This document shows positions 44,774 through 53,489 of a stretch of 64,000 bases of DNA, piece after piece (the stretch's first letter is position 1; every line of letters begins with the position of its first letter). The position numbers were made by a program, and so were the translations under genes. Source of the stretch: Oscillospiraceae bacterium. Its GTDB lineage: Bacteria > Bacillota > Clostridia > Oscillospirales > Ruminococcaceae. The notes under the pieces are model-generated. The model saw only the letters and a list, made by a program, of their open reading frames with translations. It was not told the DNA's origin and did no database searches. Location of the stretch: contig SVNC01000003.1 of NCBI GenBank assembly GCA_015067025.1, positions 1-64,000 on the forward strand. The letters run 5' to 3'.

Positions 44774-46631
44774 TAAGACCTTTCCTCCTGTCTACTATTT
44801 TCGGAAATACCTCGGTAAGATTATGAGGCTTTCTCAGTACTGCCGTTTCCATTTTTACAGGCTTATAGCCTATATTTCTTATGATAAGATCGATCTTGTC
44901 GGTAAAACGCTTCACCCTGTAGTCAAAACCTTCGGGATAAAGGAAGGACAGACTGATATTTTCGCCTAATGCGTACATATCTACTTCAAATCTGCCAACG
45001 GATTCTATATCAAAAGTCAAAAAGAGATGATAGTTCTTCTGCCCTACGGGTGTATTGTTAGGGTTGTTTTCATCGTTATCCACCCAAAGCTCGCCGAATG
45101 CCTTTGTATCTTCAAACTGTAAAGGAAGAACGTAGTGTGCAAGGGGTGTAAATACACCGGGGGCATTTAAAAGGCTCTGCAGAAGATTTGACGCATTGAA
45201 GTTATCAAGAGACTGTATAGCCTCGTGATTTATATTTTTTGCGATAAAGTCTGTCAGCTTATCAAGAGTTGAGGGCGATGAAGGAATGTTGCTGGTGGCA
45301 GGAAGCTCTTTACGCTGTGCCATCGTATTTACGATTTCGGTAAAGGTTCTGAACACGTCCTCACGCTGATCTATATCGGGCATTTCCTTTAAAATATTGT
45401 TGAGATACTCGACAAGCGTCGTCATATCGGCGATACCTTGGATTTCCTTATGTATAACGGGTATCATCTGACGGGACTCAGTGCCGCCAAGCATAGACAT
45501 CAGGATATTCTTGATGGTCTGAAGACCCGACTGCTCTCCGTCCATAAAAGGATTTGACAAAAATTCCAGCTTTTCGGGGGATAAATCTATACCCTCAAGA
45601 TATTCTTCACTGCTTAAATGTGACTTTATGAACAAAGAAAGGGAAGAATTTTCGTCTTTATTGTCAAAAATGCTAAAAAACTCTTGATTTTCTTTTTGAT
45701 TTAGTGTATTATTATAAGTATCAGAATTATCTTCCATTTCACTAAGCTGCTTTGGACTGAAAAGTTTCTGAAGCAGATTATTGAAGGCAGTAGATAACTC
45801 CTTTCGCATCTCGTTTGACGGTATGTAGGTCAGCAGATTTGCGAAGCTCTCCTTCAGCATATACCTGTTGGTGTTATATCGAGAAAGATTATGTACTATA
45901 AGAGGAATAAAGGTCTGGGTTCTCTCATCGTTGAGAAGACTCGCTGATACGTCCTTTAAAAGTGCAAGAGTTTCACCTTTGAGCGGTTCAAACATATGCT
46001 CCGCATCCTCAGCACCCCACTGGTTAGAAAGCTTTGTAAGCTTTGCGGAAAGAGAAGCATTCGGAGAAAAGTATTCAGACAGGAATTTGAGATTTGCACT
46101 GAGTGCGTTAAGTATCTCTTCCTTATTGCTTGAAAAGTTCAGAGCCTTTAAAAGATTTCCTATATTGTCCTTTATTTCAGGGCTTGTGGTAGTTTTTAAA
46201 ATTCCGTGGAGGAGCTTATAGAACTCATCTCCGCTGAACATGGTGTTCTGCTTTTCCTGATTACGTATTTCTTCAACAAGTTTTTCAGGACTTAAGTAAA
46301 AGCTTTTGATAAGCTCATCCATATCACCGTAAAGCTCGGTGTATCCGCTTATCATAGTCTGCTCTAAAATATCGGAGCTTAAGAGGTTTTTAAGGGTCTC
46401 AACAGCCATTGTGGGATCTTTTATCTGTACCGTAAGCGGTGCAAGATTCTTTCTTCCCATCATCATAGCGGCGGCTGAGCCACTATCCTCCTGAGACGTA
46501 CCTGCAGCCTTTAAGGGCTGGGTAAGCTCGACCATATCAAAGGGTTCTATATTACCATCATACTGACGATTAGTAAAAGAATAGCTTTTGTTATTCGATA
46601 CAGGGGATGTCAGCTGTGGGATATTAGGCAT
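44760..46631 (-). CDS. Large FliK/YlqG-like protein
   Basis: 623 aa from the ATG at 46631 (MPNIPQLTSPV), which has AAAGGA upstream; the track start at 46673 lacks a ribosome site. Mostly helical, acidic and without signal peptide or membrane helix. The last about 100 residues (LFLTFDIESVGRFEVDMYALG...YRVKRFTDKIDLIIRNIGYKPV) have the pattern of the FliK hook-length-control C-terminal domain. Coupling to the FlhB-C homologue mirrors ylqG-ylqH. Role unproven; an export or motility link is inferred, and the chemotaxis operon is divergent from it. Confidence 0.75.
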   Translation of the reverse strand: MPNIPQLTSPVSNNKSYSFTNRQYDGNIEPFDMVELTQPLKAAGTSQEDSGSAAAMMMGRKNLAPLTVQIKDPTMAVETLKNLLSSDILEQTMISGYTELYGDMDELIKSFYLSPEKLVEEIRNQEKQNTMFSGDEFYKLLHGILKTTTSPEIKDNIGNLLKALNFSSNKEEILNALSANLKFLSEYFSPNASLSAKLTKLSNQWGAEDAEHMFEPLKGETLALLKDVSASLLNDERTQTFIPLIVHNLSRYNTNRYMLKESFANLLTYIPSNEMRKELSTAFNNLLQKLFSPKQLSEMEDNSDTYNNTLNQKENQEFFSIFDNKDENSSLSLFIKSHLSSEEYLEGIDLSPEKLEFLSNPFMDGEQSGLQTIKNILMSMLGGTESRQMIPVIHKEIQGIADMTTLVEYLNNILKEMPDIDQREDVFRTFTEIVNTMAQRKELPATSNIPSSPSTLDKLTDFIAKNINHEAIQSLDNFNASNLLQSLLNAPGVFTPLAHYVLPLQFEDTKAFGELWVDNDENNPNNTPVGQKNYHLFLTFDIESVGRFEVDMYALGENISLSFLYPEGFDYRVKRFTDKIDLIIRNIGYKPVKMETAVLRKPHNLTEVFPKIVDRRKGLNVQA

Positions 46632-46692
46632 AAGGTTCATTCCTTTCATACATATTATGTAAAGGGTGACCACTGGGAGTGGCTATACATAT

Positions 46693-46721
46693 AGTTTAGC
46701 ACACTTTTTCGGATTTATCAA
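46693..46721 (-). promoter_or_regulatory. Promoter of the FliK-like/FlhB-C/ECF run
   Basis: TTGATA, 17-nt spacer, TAAACT on the minus strand. I find no convincing sigma-A or SigD promoter for cheA in the same 148-nt gap. Confidence 0.6.
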
Positions 46722-46779
46722 TATCAATCTTCAGAGATTGTACAAAAAACAAGAAATTTTCAGAAAGGCGGTTTTCTAT

Positions 46780-48843
46780 ATGGCAAAGGTTGAAGCAGGC
46801 ATGGAATCCATGCTCGAGGCGTACATATTCGAAACCAACTCGCTGCTTGAGCAGCTCGACGAAATTTTACTGAGAACGGAGGACGCAGGCTTCTTTGTAG
46901 AAGAGGACATTAACGAAATTTTCCGTATAATGCACACCATTAAGGGCTCTTCTGCAATGATGGGATTTGAAAATCTTCAAAATCTCGCTCACAAGGGCGA
47001 AGATATGTTCTTCGTAATCAGAGAAAAACCTGAAATTGCAAAGGATGCTCCCTTTGTATACGAACTGATATTCGAAGTTTCAGACTTATACAAGGCGGAG
47101 ATCGAATATATCCAGACCAGCGACGATGACGATTTCACTCCTACTGATTTCTCTGAAAACTACACAAAGCTTATGGATGCCACTAAAAAGCTGAAGGCAA
47201 TGGCGGCAGGCGAAGCAGTTCCTGCTGACGCTCCTGCAGCAAGCACGACCGCTGCAAAGGATGCACCCGTTATCGTAAGCGGTGGCGAAGGCTCAATGAC
47301 AGTAAGAGTATTCTTTGAAGAAGGCTGCGGAATGGAAAACCTCCGTGCATTCCTCTTACTCACAAAGATAAAGGAAGAGGGACAGATAATCTCTCATATT
47401 CCCGCAGACGTAGAAACTAACGCTGAAGCTGCAAAGGTAATTGTAGACAGCGGCTTTATCATTACCTTTAAGGGCTTTGACGGCAATAACGATGCCGTTA
47501 TCAAGGCTATCGAAACAGCACTTAACGTTGCTTCCTACGAAATAGTTGAAACTGTAAGTGAGGAAGAAGCAAAGAAGGAAGAAAAGAAGAAAGAAGCTTC
47601 CTCCGGTGCAGCCGCTCCTAAGAGCAGTGCAAAGACTGATGACGCTAAGAAGTCCAGCGGCGGCGGACAAAAGCAGAGCCTTATCAGCGTAAACCTTGCT
47701 AAGCTCGACCAGCTCCACGATATCGTTGGCGAGATAATAACAACAGAATCAATGGTTATCGCTAACCCTGACCTTGAAGGTCTCAGACTTGAAAGCTTCT
47801 CCAAGGCTGCAAGACAGCTCAGAAAACTTACTGATGAGCTTCAGGACGTTGTAATGTCTATCCGAATGGTTCCTCTTGCAGGTGTATTCCAGAAGATGGG
47901 ACGAATCGTCCGTGATATGAAGATGAAGCTCAACAAAGACGCTGAGCTTATCCTCGAAGGTGAAACAACAGAAGTTGATAAGAGCATCGTTGATAGCTTA
48001 AACGATCCTCTTATGCACCTTGTAAGAAACTGTATGGACCACGGTATTGAAACCGACGTTAATGAAAGAATTGCACTCGGCAAGCCGGCAAAGGCTACTG
48101 TAAAGCTTGCCGCAAAGCACTCTTCAAACGAAGTTATCATTACAGTATCTGACGATGGTAAGGGTATCAATTGCGAAAAGATACTCGCAAAGGCTGTTAA
48201 GAACGGTCTGCTCACAAAGCCTGAAAGCGAATACACAAATAAAGAAATCCAGAATATGATCCTTCTCCCCGGCTTCTCCACAAACGAACAGGTTACAGAG
48301 TACAGCGGCCGTGGTGTTGGTATGGACGTTGTTAAGTCAAGCATCGAACAGGTCGGCGGTACACTTACCGTTGACAGTGAAGAAGGAAAGGGTACAAGCT
48401 TTATCATCAAGATCCCTCTGACACTTGCAATCGTTGAAGGTATGAAGCTTAAGGTTGGTACTACAATATTTACAGTTCCGATCTCCTCTATAAGAGAAAG
48501 CCTTATGGTTGGCAACAATAAGCTGATAAACGACACTCAGCAGGGCGAAATGATAATGATCAGAGGTATCTGCTATCCTATTTTAAGACTCCACGAAAAG
48601 TTCAAGATGCCCACAGACGTTACAGATCTCAACGAAGGCATTCTCCTTCTTGTTGACGTTGACGGCAAGTCGGTATGCTTATTCGCAGACAGACTTATCG
48701 GCGAACAGCCTGTAGTAGTTAAGCCCTTCCCCAAGTATTTAAGCCAGTACAATATCAAAGCAGAGGGTCTGTCAGGATGTACTGTTATGGGTGATGGTAC
48801 AATTTCACTTATTATAGATGTAAACACACTTATAAACAGCTGA
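46780..48843 (+). CDS. cheA: Chemotaxis histidine kinase CheA
   Basis: 687 aa from the ATG at 46780 (MAKVEAGMES); the track start at 46666 lies in the divergent promoter region. P1 phosphotransfer domain with H52 in MHTIKGSSAMMGF; a P2-like response-regulator docking domain at about 165-260; an Ala/Lys/Ser linker; P3 dimerisation; P4 kinase domain with the N-box HLVRNCMDHGIE and SGRGVGMDVV; and a P5 CheW-like domain. All catalytic parts are intact. First gene of a cheA-cheW-cheR-cheB-GH5 run; no cheY, cheC, cheD or receptor gene is beside it. Confidence 0.97.
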   Translation: MAKVEAGMESMLEAYIFETNSLLEQLDEILLRTEDAGFFVEEDINEIFRIMHTIKGSSAMMGFENLQNLAHKGEDMFFVIREKPEIAKDAPFVYELIFEVSDLYKAEIEYIQTSDDDDFTPTDFSENYTKLMDATKKLKAMAAGEAVPADAPAASTTAAKDAPVIVSGGEGSMTVRVFFEEGCGMENLRAFLLLTKIKEEGQIISHIPADVETNAEAAKVIVDSGFIITFKGFDGNNDAVIKAIETALNVASYEIVETVSEEEAKKEEKKKEASSGAAAPKSSAKTDDAKKSSGGGQKQSLISVNLAKLDQLHDIVGEIITTESMVIANPDLEGLRLESFSKAARQLRKLTDELQDVVMSIRMVPLAGVFQKMGRIVRDMKMKLNKDAELILEGETTEVDKSIVDSLNDPLMHLVRNCMDHGIETDVNERIALGKPAKATVKLAAKHSSNEVIITVSDDGKGINCEKILAKAVKNGLLTKPESEYTNKEIQNMILLPGFSTNEQVTEYSGRGVGMDVVKSSIEQVGGTLTVDSEEGKGTSFIIKIPLTLAIVEGMKLKVGTTIFTVPISSIRESLMVGNNKLINDTQQGEMIMIRGICYPILRLHEKFKMPTDVTDLNEGILLLVDVDGKSVCLFADRLIGEQPVVVKPFPKYLSQYNIKAEGLSGCTVMGDGTISLIIDVNTLINS

Positions 48844-48885
48844 TAAACGGCTTATCACAAAATCTAAGATCGGGAGGATAATACT

Positions 48886-49413
48886 GTGGCAACAGTAAAC
48901 TATAACGAAAAACTTCAGGCACTTTTAAGCAGCCAGGCTGAAATCGAGGCTGCTAAGAAGGACGCCTCAAATCAGGAGATAACCAAGGTTCTTACCTTTA
49001 ATATAGGCGAACAGGTATATGGTATTGAAATCCCCTATGTTGTTGAAATCATAGAGGTTTCTCCCATTACGGCTGTACCCGGAGTTCCTGAATACATAAA
49101 GGGTATCATCAACGTACGAAGCAAGATCGTGCCTGTAGTAAACATAAGAAGCAGATTCGGCAAGCCCGAAATTCCCTTCACAGAACGTACCTGCGTAATC
49201 CACGTATCAACCGGTGATACATCCGTAGGTCTTATCGTTGACAGTGTTGCTGATGTAATTTCTATTTCAGAAAAGCACATCTCAAGAACACCTGAATTAA
49301 ACAATATAAACCAGAGCAAGTTCATTAAATTTATTCTTGAAATGAACGATGGCATCAAACTTGTTCTTGATGTAGCAAAGCTTATTGACGATCAGATCCG
49401 CGAGGACACCTGA
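48886..49413 (+). CDS. cheW: Chemotaxis coupling protein CheW
   Basis: 175 aa, starting at a GTG with GGGAGG upstream. CheW links receptors to CheA. A roughly 32-residue helical N-terminal extension (MATVNYNEKLQALLSSQAE) precedes the normal beta-barrel core: LTFNIGEQVYGIEIPYV, VPGVPEYIKGIINVRSKIVPVVNIRSRFG, and the C-terminal FILEMNDGIKLVLDVAKL. Lies between cheA and cheR with short gaps. Confidence 0.95.
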   Translation: MATVNYNEKLQALLSSQAEIEAAKKDASNQEITKVLTFNIGEQVYGIEIPYVVEIIEVSPITAVPGVPEYIKGIINVRSKIVPVVNIRSRFGKPEIPFTERTCVIHVSTGDTSVGLIVDSVADVISISEKHISRTPELNNINQSKFIKFILEMNDGIKLVLDVAKLIDDQIREDT

Positions 49414-49435
49414 TTTAAAGAAAGACGGTGCTTAA

Positions 49436-50251
49436 TTGTTAAAGATAAACGATAAGGAATTCGAGCGTCTTGTATCCTATATGCGTGATAATTACGGTAT
49501 AAACCTTACTCATAAAAGAGCACTCATTGAAGGCAGACTCAGCAATGCACTCATCGAGCGTGGTTTTAAGAACTATAACGACTATATGGATATGTGTTTT
49601 TCCGATAAAACGGGAAAGGAAATCGACAAGCTGATAATAAAGCTCACCACTAATCATACGTATTTTATGAGAGAGCCTGAGCATTACAGCTTTCTTACTT
49701 CAACCGTCCTTCCCTTTATAAAGGAAGTAAACAAGACAAAATCTATGAGGATCTGGAGTGCCGGCTGTTCAAGCGGCGAAGAAGCCTATACAACAGCAAT
49801 GCACATAAATGAATTTTTAGGTATCGAAAAAAGAAATTGGGATACCAGAATTCTTGCAACGGATATTTCCCTGAAAATACTTTCAAGTGCTCAGGAGGGC
49901 AAATATGCAGCCGCAGGTATGCAGGACCTGCCTGACGCGTGGAAGACAAAATACTTCGACAAATGTGAAGATGATAAATACAAGGTTAAACCGTTTCTTC
50001 GTGATGAGGTAATCTTCCGTACCTTCAACCTTATGGAAGAAATACCTTTCAGAAAAGCCCCCTTTGATCTTATCTTCTGTCGCAACGTAATGATCTACTT
50101 TGAGATGGAAACCAAGATTGAGCTTGTAAAACGCTTCTACGACGTACTCCGTCCCGGCGGATATCTCTTTATTGGTCACGCAGAAAGTATTCCGAGAGAT
50201 ACCACGAACTACGAATACATAAAACCTGCAATCTACAGAAAACCGCTATAA
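49436..50251 (+). CDS. cheR: Chemotaxis methyltransferase CheR
   Basis: 271 aa, starting at TTG. It methylates receptor glutamates with SAM. An N-terminal helical domain (YGINLTHKRALIEGRL) precedes the SAM fold with RIWSAGCSSGEEAYTTAM, ILATDIS and FDLIFCRNVMIYF. The beta-subdomain (KIELVKRFYDVLRPGGYLFIGHAES) is normal. No C-terminal extensions. Followed by a strong hairpin before cheB. Confidence 0.95.
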   Translation: MLKINDKEFERLVSYMRDNYGINLTHKRALIEGRLSNALIERGFKNYNDYMDMCFSDKTGKEIDKLIIKLTTNHTYFMREPEHYSFLTSTVLPFIKEVNKTKSMRIWSAGCSSGEEAYTTAMHINEFLGIEKRNWDTRILATDISLKILSSAQEGKYAAAGMQDLPDAWKTKYFDKCEDDKYKVKPFLRDEVIFRTFNLMEEIPFRKAPFDLIFCRNVMIYFEMETKIELVKRFYDVLRPGGYLFIGHAESIPRDTTNYEYIKPAIYRKPL

Positions 50252-50260
50252 TCTGAAATA

Positions 50261-50290
50261 ATATTTCCGCCACATTTGTGGCGGAAATAT
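50261..50290 (+). other. Intercistronic hairpin between cheR and cheB
   Basis: Perfect 13-bp stem ATATTTCCGCCAC / GTGGCGGAAATAT with a 4-nt loop and no T tract. It could mark mRNA processing or partial termination that lowers cheB-GH5 expression relative to cheA-R. Confidence 0.65.
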
Positions 50291-50314
50291 GTATATACTA
50301 AGGAAAAACCTACT

Positions 50315-51415
50315 ATGAACAAAAAGAATGTCCCTCTTAATGTTGTTGTAACAGGCTCAAGTCCTGCAATCAATCACATAATAACAGACATTATAAACCG
50401 CAGTAATATGGACTTCACAGCCGTCATTTCTGACTCGGCTGATATTGCTATGTCGGAATGTGGTTGCGTAGTAATAAGTGAATATATTCTGAGCAACGAT
50501 TTCGCTATTCCTGATGCCATAAGGGATAAGCCTGTGATACTTGTAACAGGCAATAAAGATGCTTTGGAAAGGCCCTCTGCCTTTGGTGCTTACAAAGTCA
50601 TCAAAAATGCCGATGGCGGTATTGAAGGTCTTGAACGCTTTAAAAAAGCGTTGCTTTGCTCTCTTGATGAGATAAGAACAAAGCCTCAGAAAAGTCACGA
50701 AAAACCAAAAGCGATAAAGCCTGAAAAAGTGAAGAAAGTTCCGCCATGTGCTGAAACAACCGAAAAAGCAGAAGCAGTAAAACCTGCTCCCCAGGTGACG
50801 ACACCTAAAAATATAACGACAAAAATTCCTGCTGATATAAAGGAAAGGGATATAAAACTCATTGCTATCGGGGCAAGTACAGGCGGCACAGATGCTATAA
50901 TTGAAGTCGTCCAGAACCTCCCTGCCGATACTCCACCCGTAGTTATCGTTCAGCATATGCCCGAGGGCTTTACTAAAATGTACTCAGAAAGGCTTAACCG
51001 AATTTGTATAATGGACGCTAAGGAAGCGGAAGACGGCGACAGACTCCGCAAGGGTCTTATAATCCTTGCTCACGGTGCAAAGCAGATGCGAGTTTATAAA
51101 GACGCTCTCGGTTATTACATAAAAAGTGAATTCGGGGAAAAGGTATCGGGACATTGTCCGTCGGTAGACGTGCTTTTTGATTCTGTATCAAAAATTGCAG
51201 GAGAGGAGGCACTCGGCGTTATTCTAACAGGAATGGGCAGAGACGGTGCAAGAGGTATGAAAGCTATGCATGACGCCGGTTCATTCACGATAGGTCAGAA
51301 TAAAGAGACCTGTGTTGTATACGGTATGCCAGCCGTAGCATATGACGAAGGCGGTGTATCGATACAAGCACCCCTTGATGAAATCGGTGATATTATAATT
51401 CAGATAACAAAGTAA
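50315..51415 (+). CDS. cheB: CheB-type methylesterase with degenerate receiver domain
   Basis: 366 aa from the ATG at 50315 (MNKKNVPLNVVVTG); the track start at 50276 lies in the hairpin. The C-terminal catalytic domain is complete: S188 in GASTGGTDAI, H214 in VQHMPEGF and D310 in TGMGRDGA, so it should remove receptor methyl esters. The N-terminal about 120 residues keep the strand pattern of a receiver, but the acidic pair is TG (VVVTGSS), the phospho-acceptor is Ser55 (VVISEYIL), and only the lysine near 97 looks kept. A Lys/Pro/Ala linker joins the halves. So phosphorylation control by CheA is probably lost or replaced. Confidence 0.9.
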   Translation: MNKKNVPLNVVVTGSSPAINHIITDIINRSNMDFTAVISDSADIAMSECGCVVISEYILSNDFAIPDAIRDKPVILVTGNKDALERPSAFGAYKVIKNADGGIEGLERFKKALLCSLDEIRTKPQKSHEKPKAIKPEKVKKVPPCAETTEKAEAVKPAPQVTTPKNITTKIPADIKERDIKLIAIGASTGGTDAIIEVVQNLPADTPPVVIVQHMPEGFTKMYSERLNRICIMDAKEAEDGDRLRKGLIILAHGAKQMRVYKDALGYYIKSEFGEKVSGHCPSVDVLFDSVSKIAGEEALGVILTGMGRDGARGMKAMHDAGSFTIGQNKETCVVYGMPAVAYDEGGVSIQAPLDEIGDIIIQITK

Positions 51416-51432
51416 CAGAAAGGAAATTTTTT

Positions 51433-53442
51433 ATGACAAAGGCAAGAAAATCACTTTCCGTAGTTTCTGCTTTAGTTGCGGTATTTTTCGCATTACTTTT
51501 GGTATGTAATATGCAGACACCCGCTTCAGCAGCAGTTACGGGCAAAACGGCAAATCAGATAGTATCAGAAATGGGTGTAGGCTGGAATTTAGGCAATACC
51601 CTTGACGCAACAGGCGGCAGCGGACTTAACACCGAAACCTCCTGGGGTAATCCTAAAACCACAAAGGCAATGATCGACGCTGTAAAGGCTCAGGGCTTCA
51701 ACACGGTACGTGTTCCTGTTTCCTGGGGCAAGCATATGTCTTCAGATCTCACAATCGACTCTGCCTGGATGGCAAGAGTAAAGGAAATCGTTGATTACTG
51801 CATAGATAACGATATGTATGTAATTTTAAACATCCATCACGATAACGATATCAGAACAGACGGTTACCCCTTCTTCTATCCGAACAGCACCTACAAGGAT
51901 CAGTCAATAAAGTTTGTAAAGGCTGTATGGACTCAGGTTTCTGAAACCTTCAAGAACTACGACCAGCATCTTGTTTTTGAAACTCTTAACGAACCCAGAC
52001 TTATCGGCACAAGCGATGAATGGTGGTTCCCTGTAAACAGCCCCAGTGCTACTGTAGCGGACTCGATCGCTGTTATAAATGAACTTAACCAACAGGCTCT
52101 CAACGTTATCAGAGCTTCCGGCGGCAACAATGCAGAAAGATGCGTTATGATCCCCGGTTACGGCGCGTCGATCGACGGATGTACAACACCCGGATATAAG
52201 CTCCCTACGGACACAGCGTCAAACAGACTTATCGTATCTGTTCACGCTTATACCCCTTATAACTTTGCCCTTAACGCAAGCGGAACGTCTTACTTCTTAT
52301 CCAGCGGCAAGAACGAGATAAACAATCTTTTCAACACTCTGAAGTCAAAGTTCATAAACAATGGTATACCCGTTGTAATCGGTGAAACAAGTGCCTCCAA
52401 CAAGAAGAATTCTGCCGAAAGAGTAAAATGGGCAGAATACTATATGGGTATGGCGGCTGAACTTGGTATCCCCTGTATGCTCTGGGATAACAACGTAGAA
52501 TACAGCGAAGATAATCTTGGTGAAAACCACGGTCATCTCAAACGTTCTACCCTCAAGTGGACAGACCAGGCCTTTGTTGATGCAGTGGTAGAGCCGTTCT
52601 GCAATCTCAAAAAGGTAACAGGCTTTGAGGTCGGCGGTACGACTTCTACTGCACTCAGACTGAACTGGGATAAAAACACATCTGCAGGCGGATATATCAT
52701 TGAACAGTACAAAAATGGCAGCTGGACAAGAATAGCAAGAATAGCAGGTAATTCTACAACAACATACAGAGTTTCAGGTCTTACAGCAGGCGAAACTTAC
52801 AAATTCAGAATTAAGGCATACAAGATAGAAAACTCCGTTGCAATATATAGTAATGAAACTGAGCTTTCTGCACGTACAAAGCCTACAAACGTAACAGGAT
52901 TTTCACTTAAGGGCAAGTCAGGTACAGCTCTCAGACTCGGCTGGAACAAAAACACCTCTGCCGATGGTTACATTATAGAGCAGTACAAGGACGGCAAATG
53001 GACAAGAATAGCAAAGATAACAAACAATGCAACCACGTCATACAGGGTAACAGGTCTTAAGGGCTTTACAGAATACAAATTCAGAATGCGTGCATACAAT
53101 ATGAGCGGCACGACGCCTCTTTACACAGCATATACCGAAGTAGGAACGTGGAAGACAAATCCCTCAGCGATATCAGGCCTTGAAATAGGCGGCAGAGCTT
53201 ACAGTGCGCTCCGCCTTAACTGGGAAAAGAATGATTCTGCCAAAGGCTACATCATCGAAATGTACGAGAACGGCAAATGGACGAGAATAGCAAAGATAAC
53301 CTCAAACGCTACTCTAACATACCGTAAGGCAGGTCTTAAAAACGGTACTACCTACAAGTTCAGAGTTATGACCTACAACTTTGAAGGCAACACACCTGTT
53401 TACAGTGCATATACAGAAATAAGCGGAAAAACAACCGGATAA
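51433..53442 (+). CDS. Secreted GH5 endoglucanase with three FN3-like modules
   Basis: 669 aa. Signal peptide cut near ASA|AV (residue 36). The GH5 domain (about 40-390, subfamily 4-like) opens with GVGWNLGNTLDA, has HHDN, the acid/base glutamate in LNEPR (E187) and the nucleophile in VIGETS (E318). Three FN3-like repeats of about 90 residues follow (about 395-485, 488-577, 580-669), each with LRLxWxKNxSAxGYIIE and WTRIAKI. There is no dockerin, CBM or LPXTG. Likely cleaves beta-1,4-glucans such as cellulose, xyloglucan or lichenan. It starts 17 nt after cheB with no promoter in the gap. AAAGGA gives the start. Confidence 0.95.
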   Translation: MTKARKSLSVVSALVAVFFALLLVCNMQTPASAAVTGKTANQIVSEMGVGWNLGNTLDATGGSGLNTETSWGNPKTTKAMIDAVKAQGFNTVRVPVSWGKHMSSDLTIDSAWMARVKEIVDYCIDNDMYVILNIHHDNDIRTDGYPFFYPNSTYKDQSIKFVKAVWTQVSETFKNYDQHLVFETLNEPRLIGTSDEWWFPVNSPSATVADSIAVINELNQQALNVIRASGGNNAERCVMIPGYGASIDGCTTPGYKLPTDTASNRLIVSVHAYTPYNFALNASGTSYFLSSGKNEINNLFNTLKSKFINNGIPVVIGETSASNKKNSAERVKWAEYYMGMAAELGIPCMLWDNNVEYSEDNLGENHGHLKRSTLKWTDQAFVDAVVEPFCNLKKVTGFEVGGTTSTALRLNWDKNTSAGGYIIEQYKNGSWTRIARIAGNSTTTYRVSGLTAGETYKFRIKAYKIENSVAIYSNETELSARTKPTNVTGFSLKGKSGTALRLGWNKNTSADGYIIEQYKDGKWTRIAKITNNATTSYRVTGLKGFTEYKFRMRAYNMSGTTPLYTAYTEVGTWKTNPSAISGLEIGGRAYSALRLNWEKNDSAKGYIIEMYENGKWTRIAKITSNATLTYRKAGLKNGTTYKFRVMTYNFEGNTPVYSAYTEISGKTTG

Positions 53443-53450
53443 AAAAGCAA

Positions 53451-53485
53451 AACGCCTATGCTTATACAGTTTAAGCATAGGCGTT
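53451..53485. terminator. Terminator of the che-GH5 run and of the glycosyltransferase gene
   Basis: AACGCCTATGCTTA / TAAGCATAGGCGTT stem, followed by AATTTTATTTT on plus and a weaker A/T-rich flank on minus. Confidence 0.85.
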
Positions 53486-53489
53486 AATT

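Noticed and set aside
47841-48536. 231-aa minus-strand ORF opposite cheA
   Set aside because: Antisense shadow of the CheA kinase core, with no ribosome site or family resemblance.
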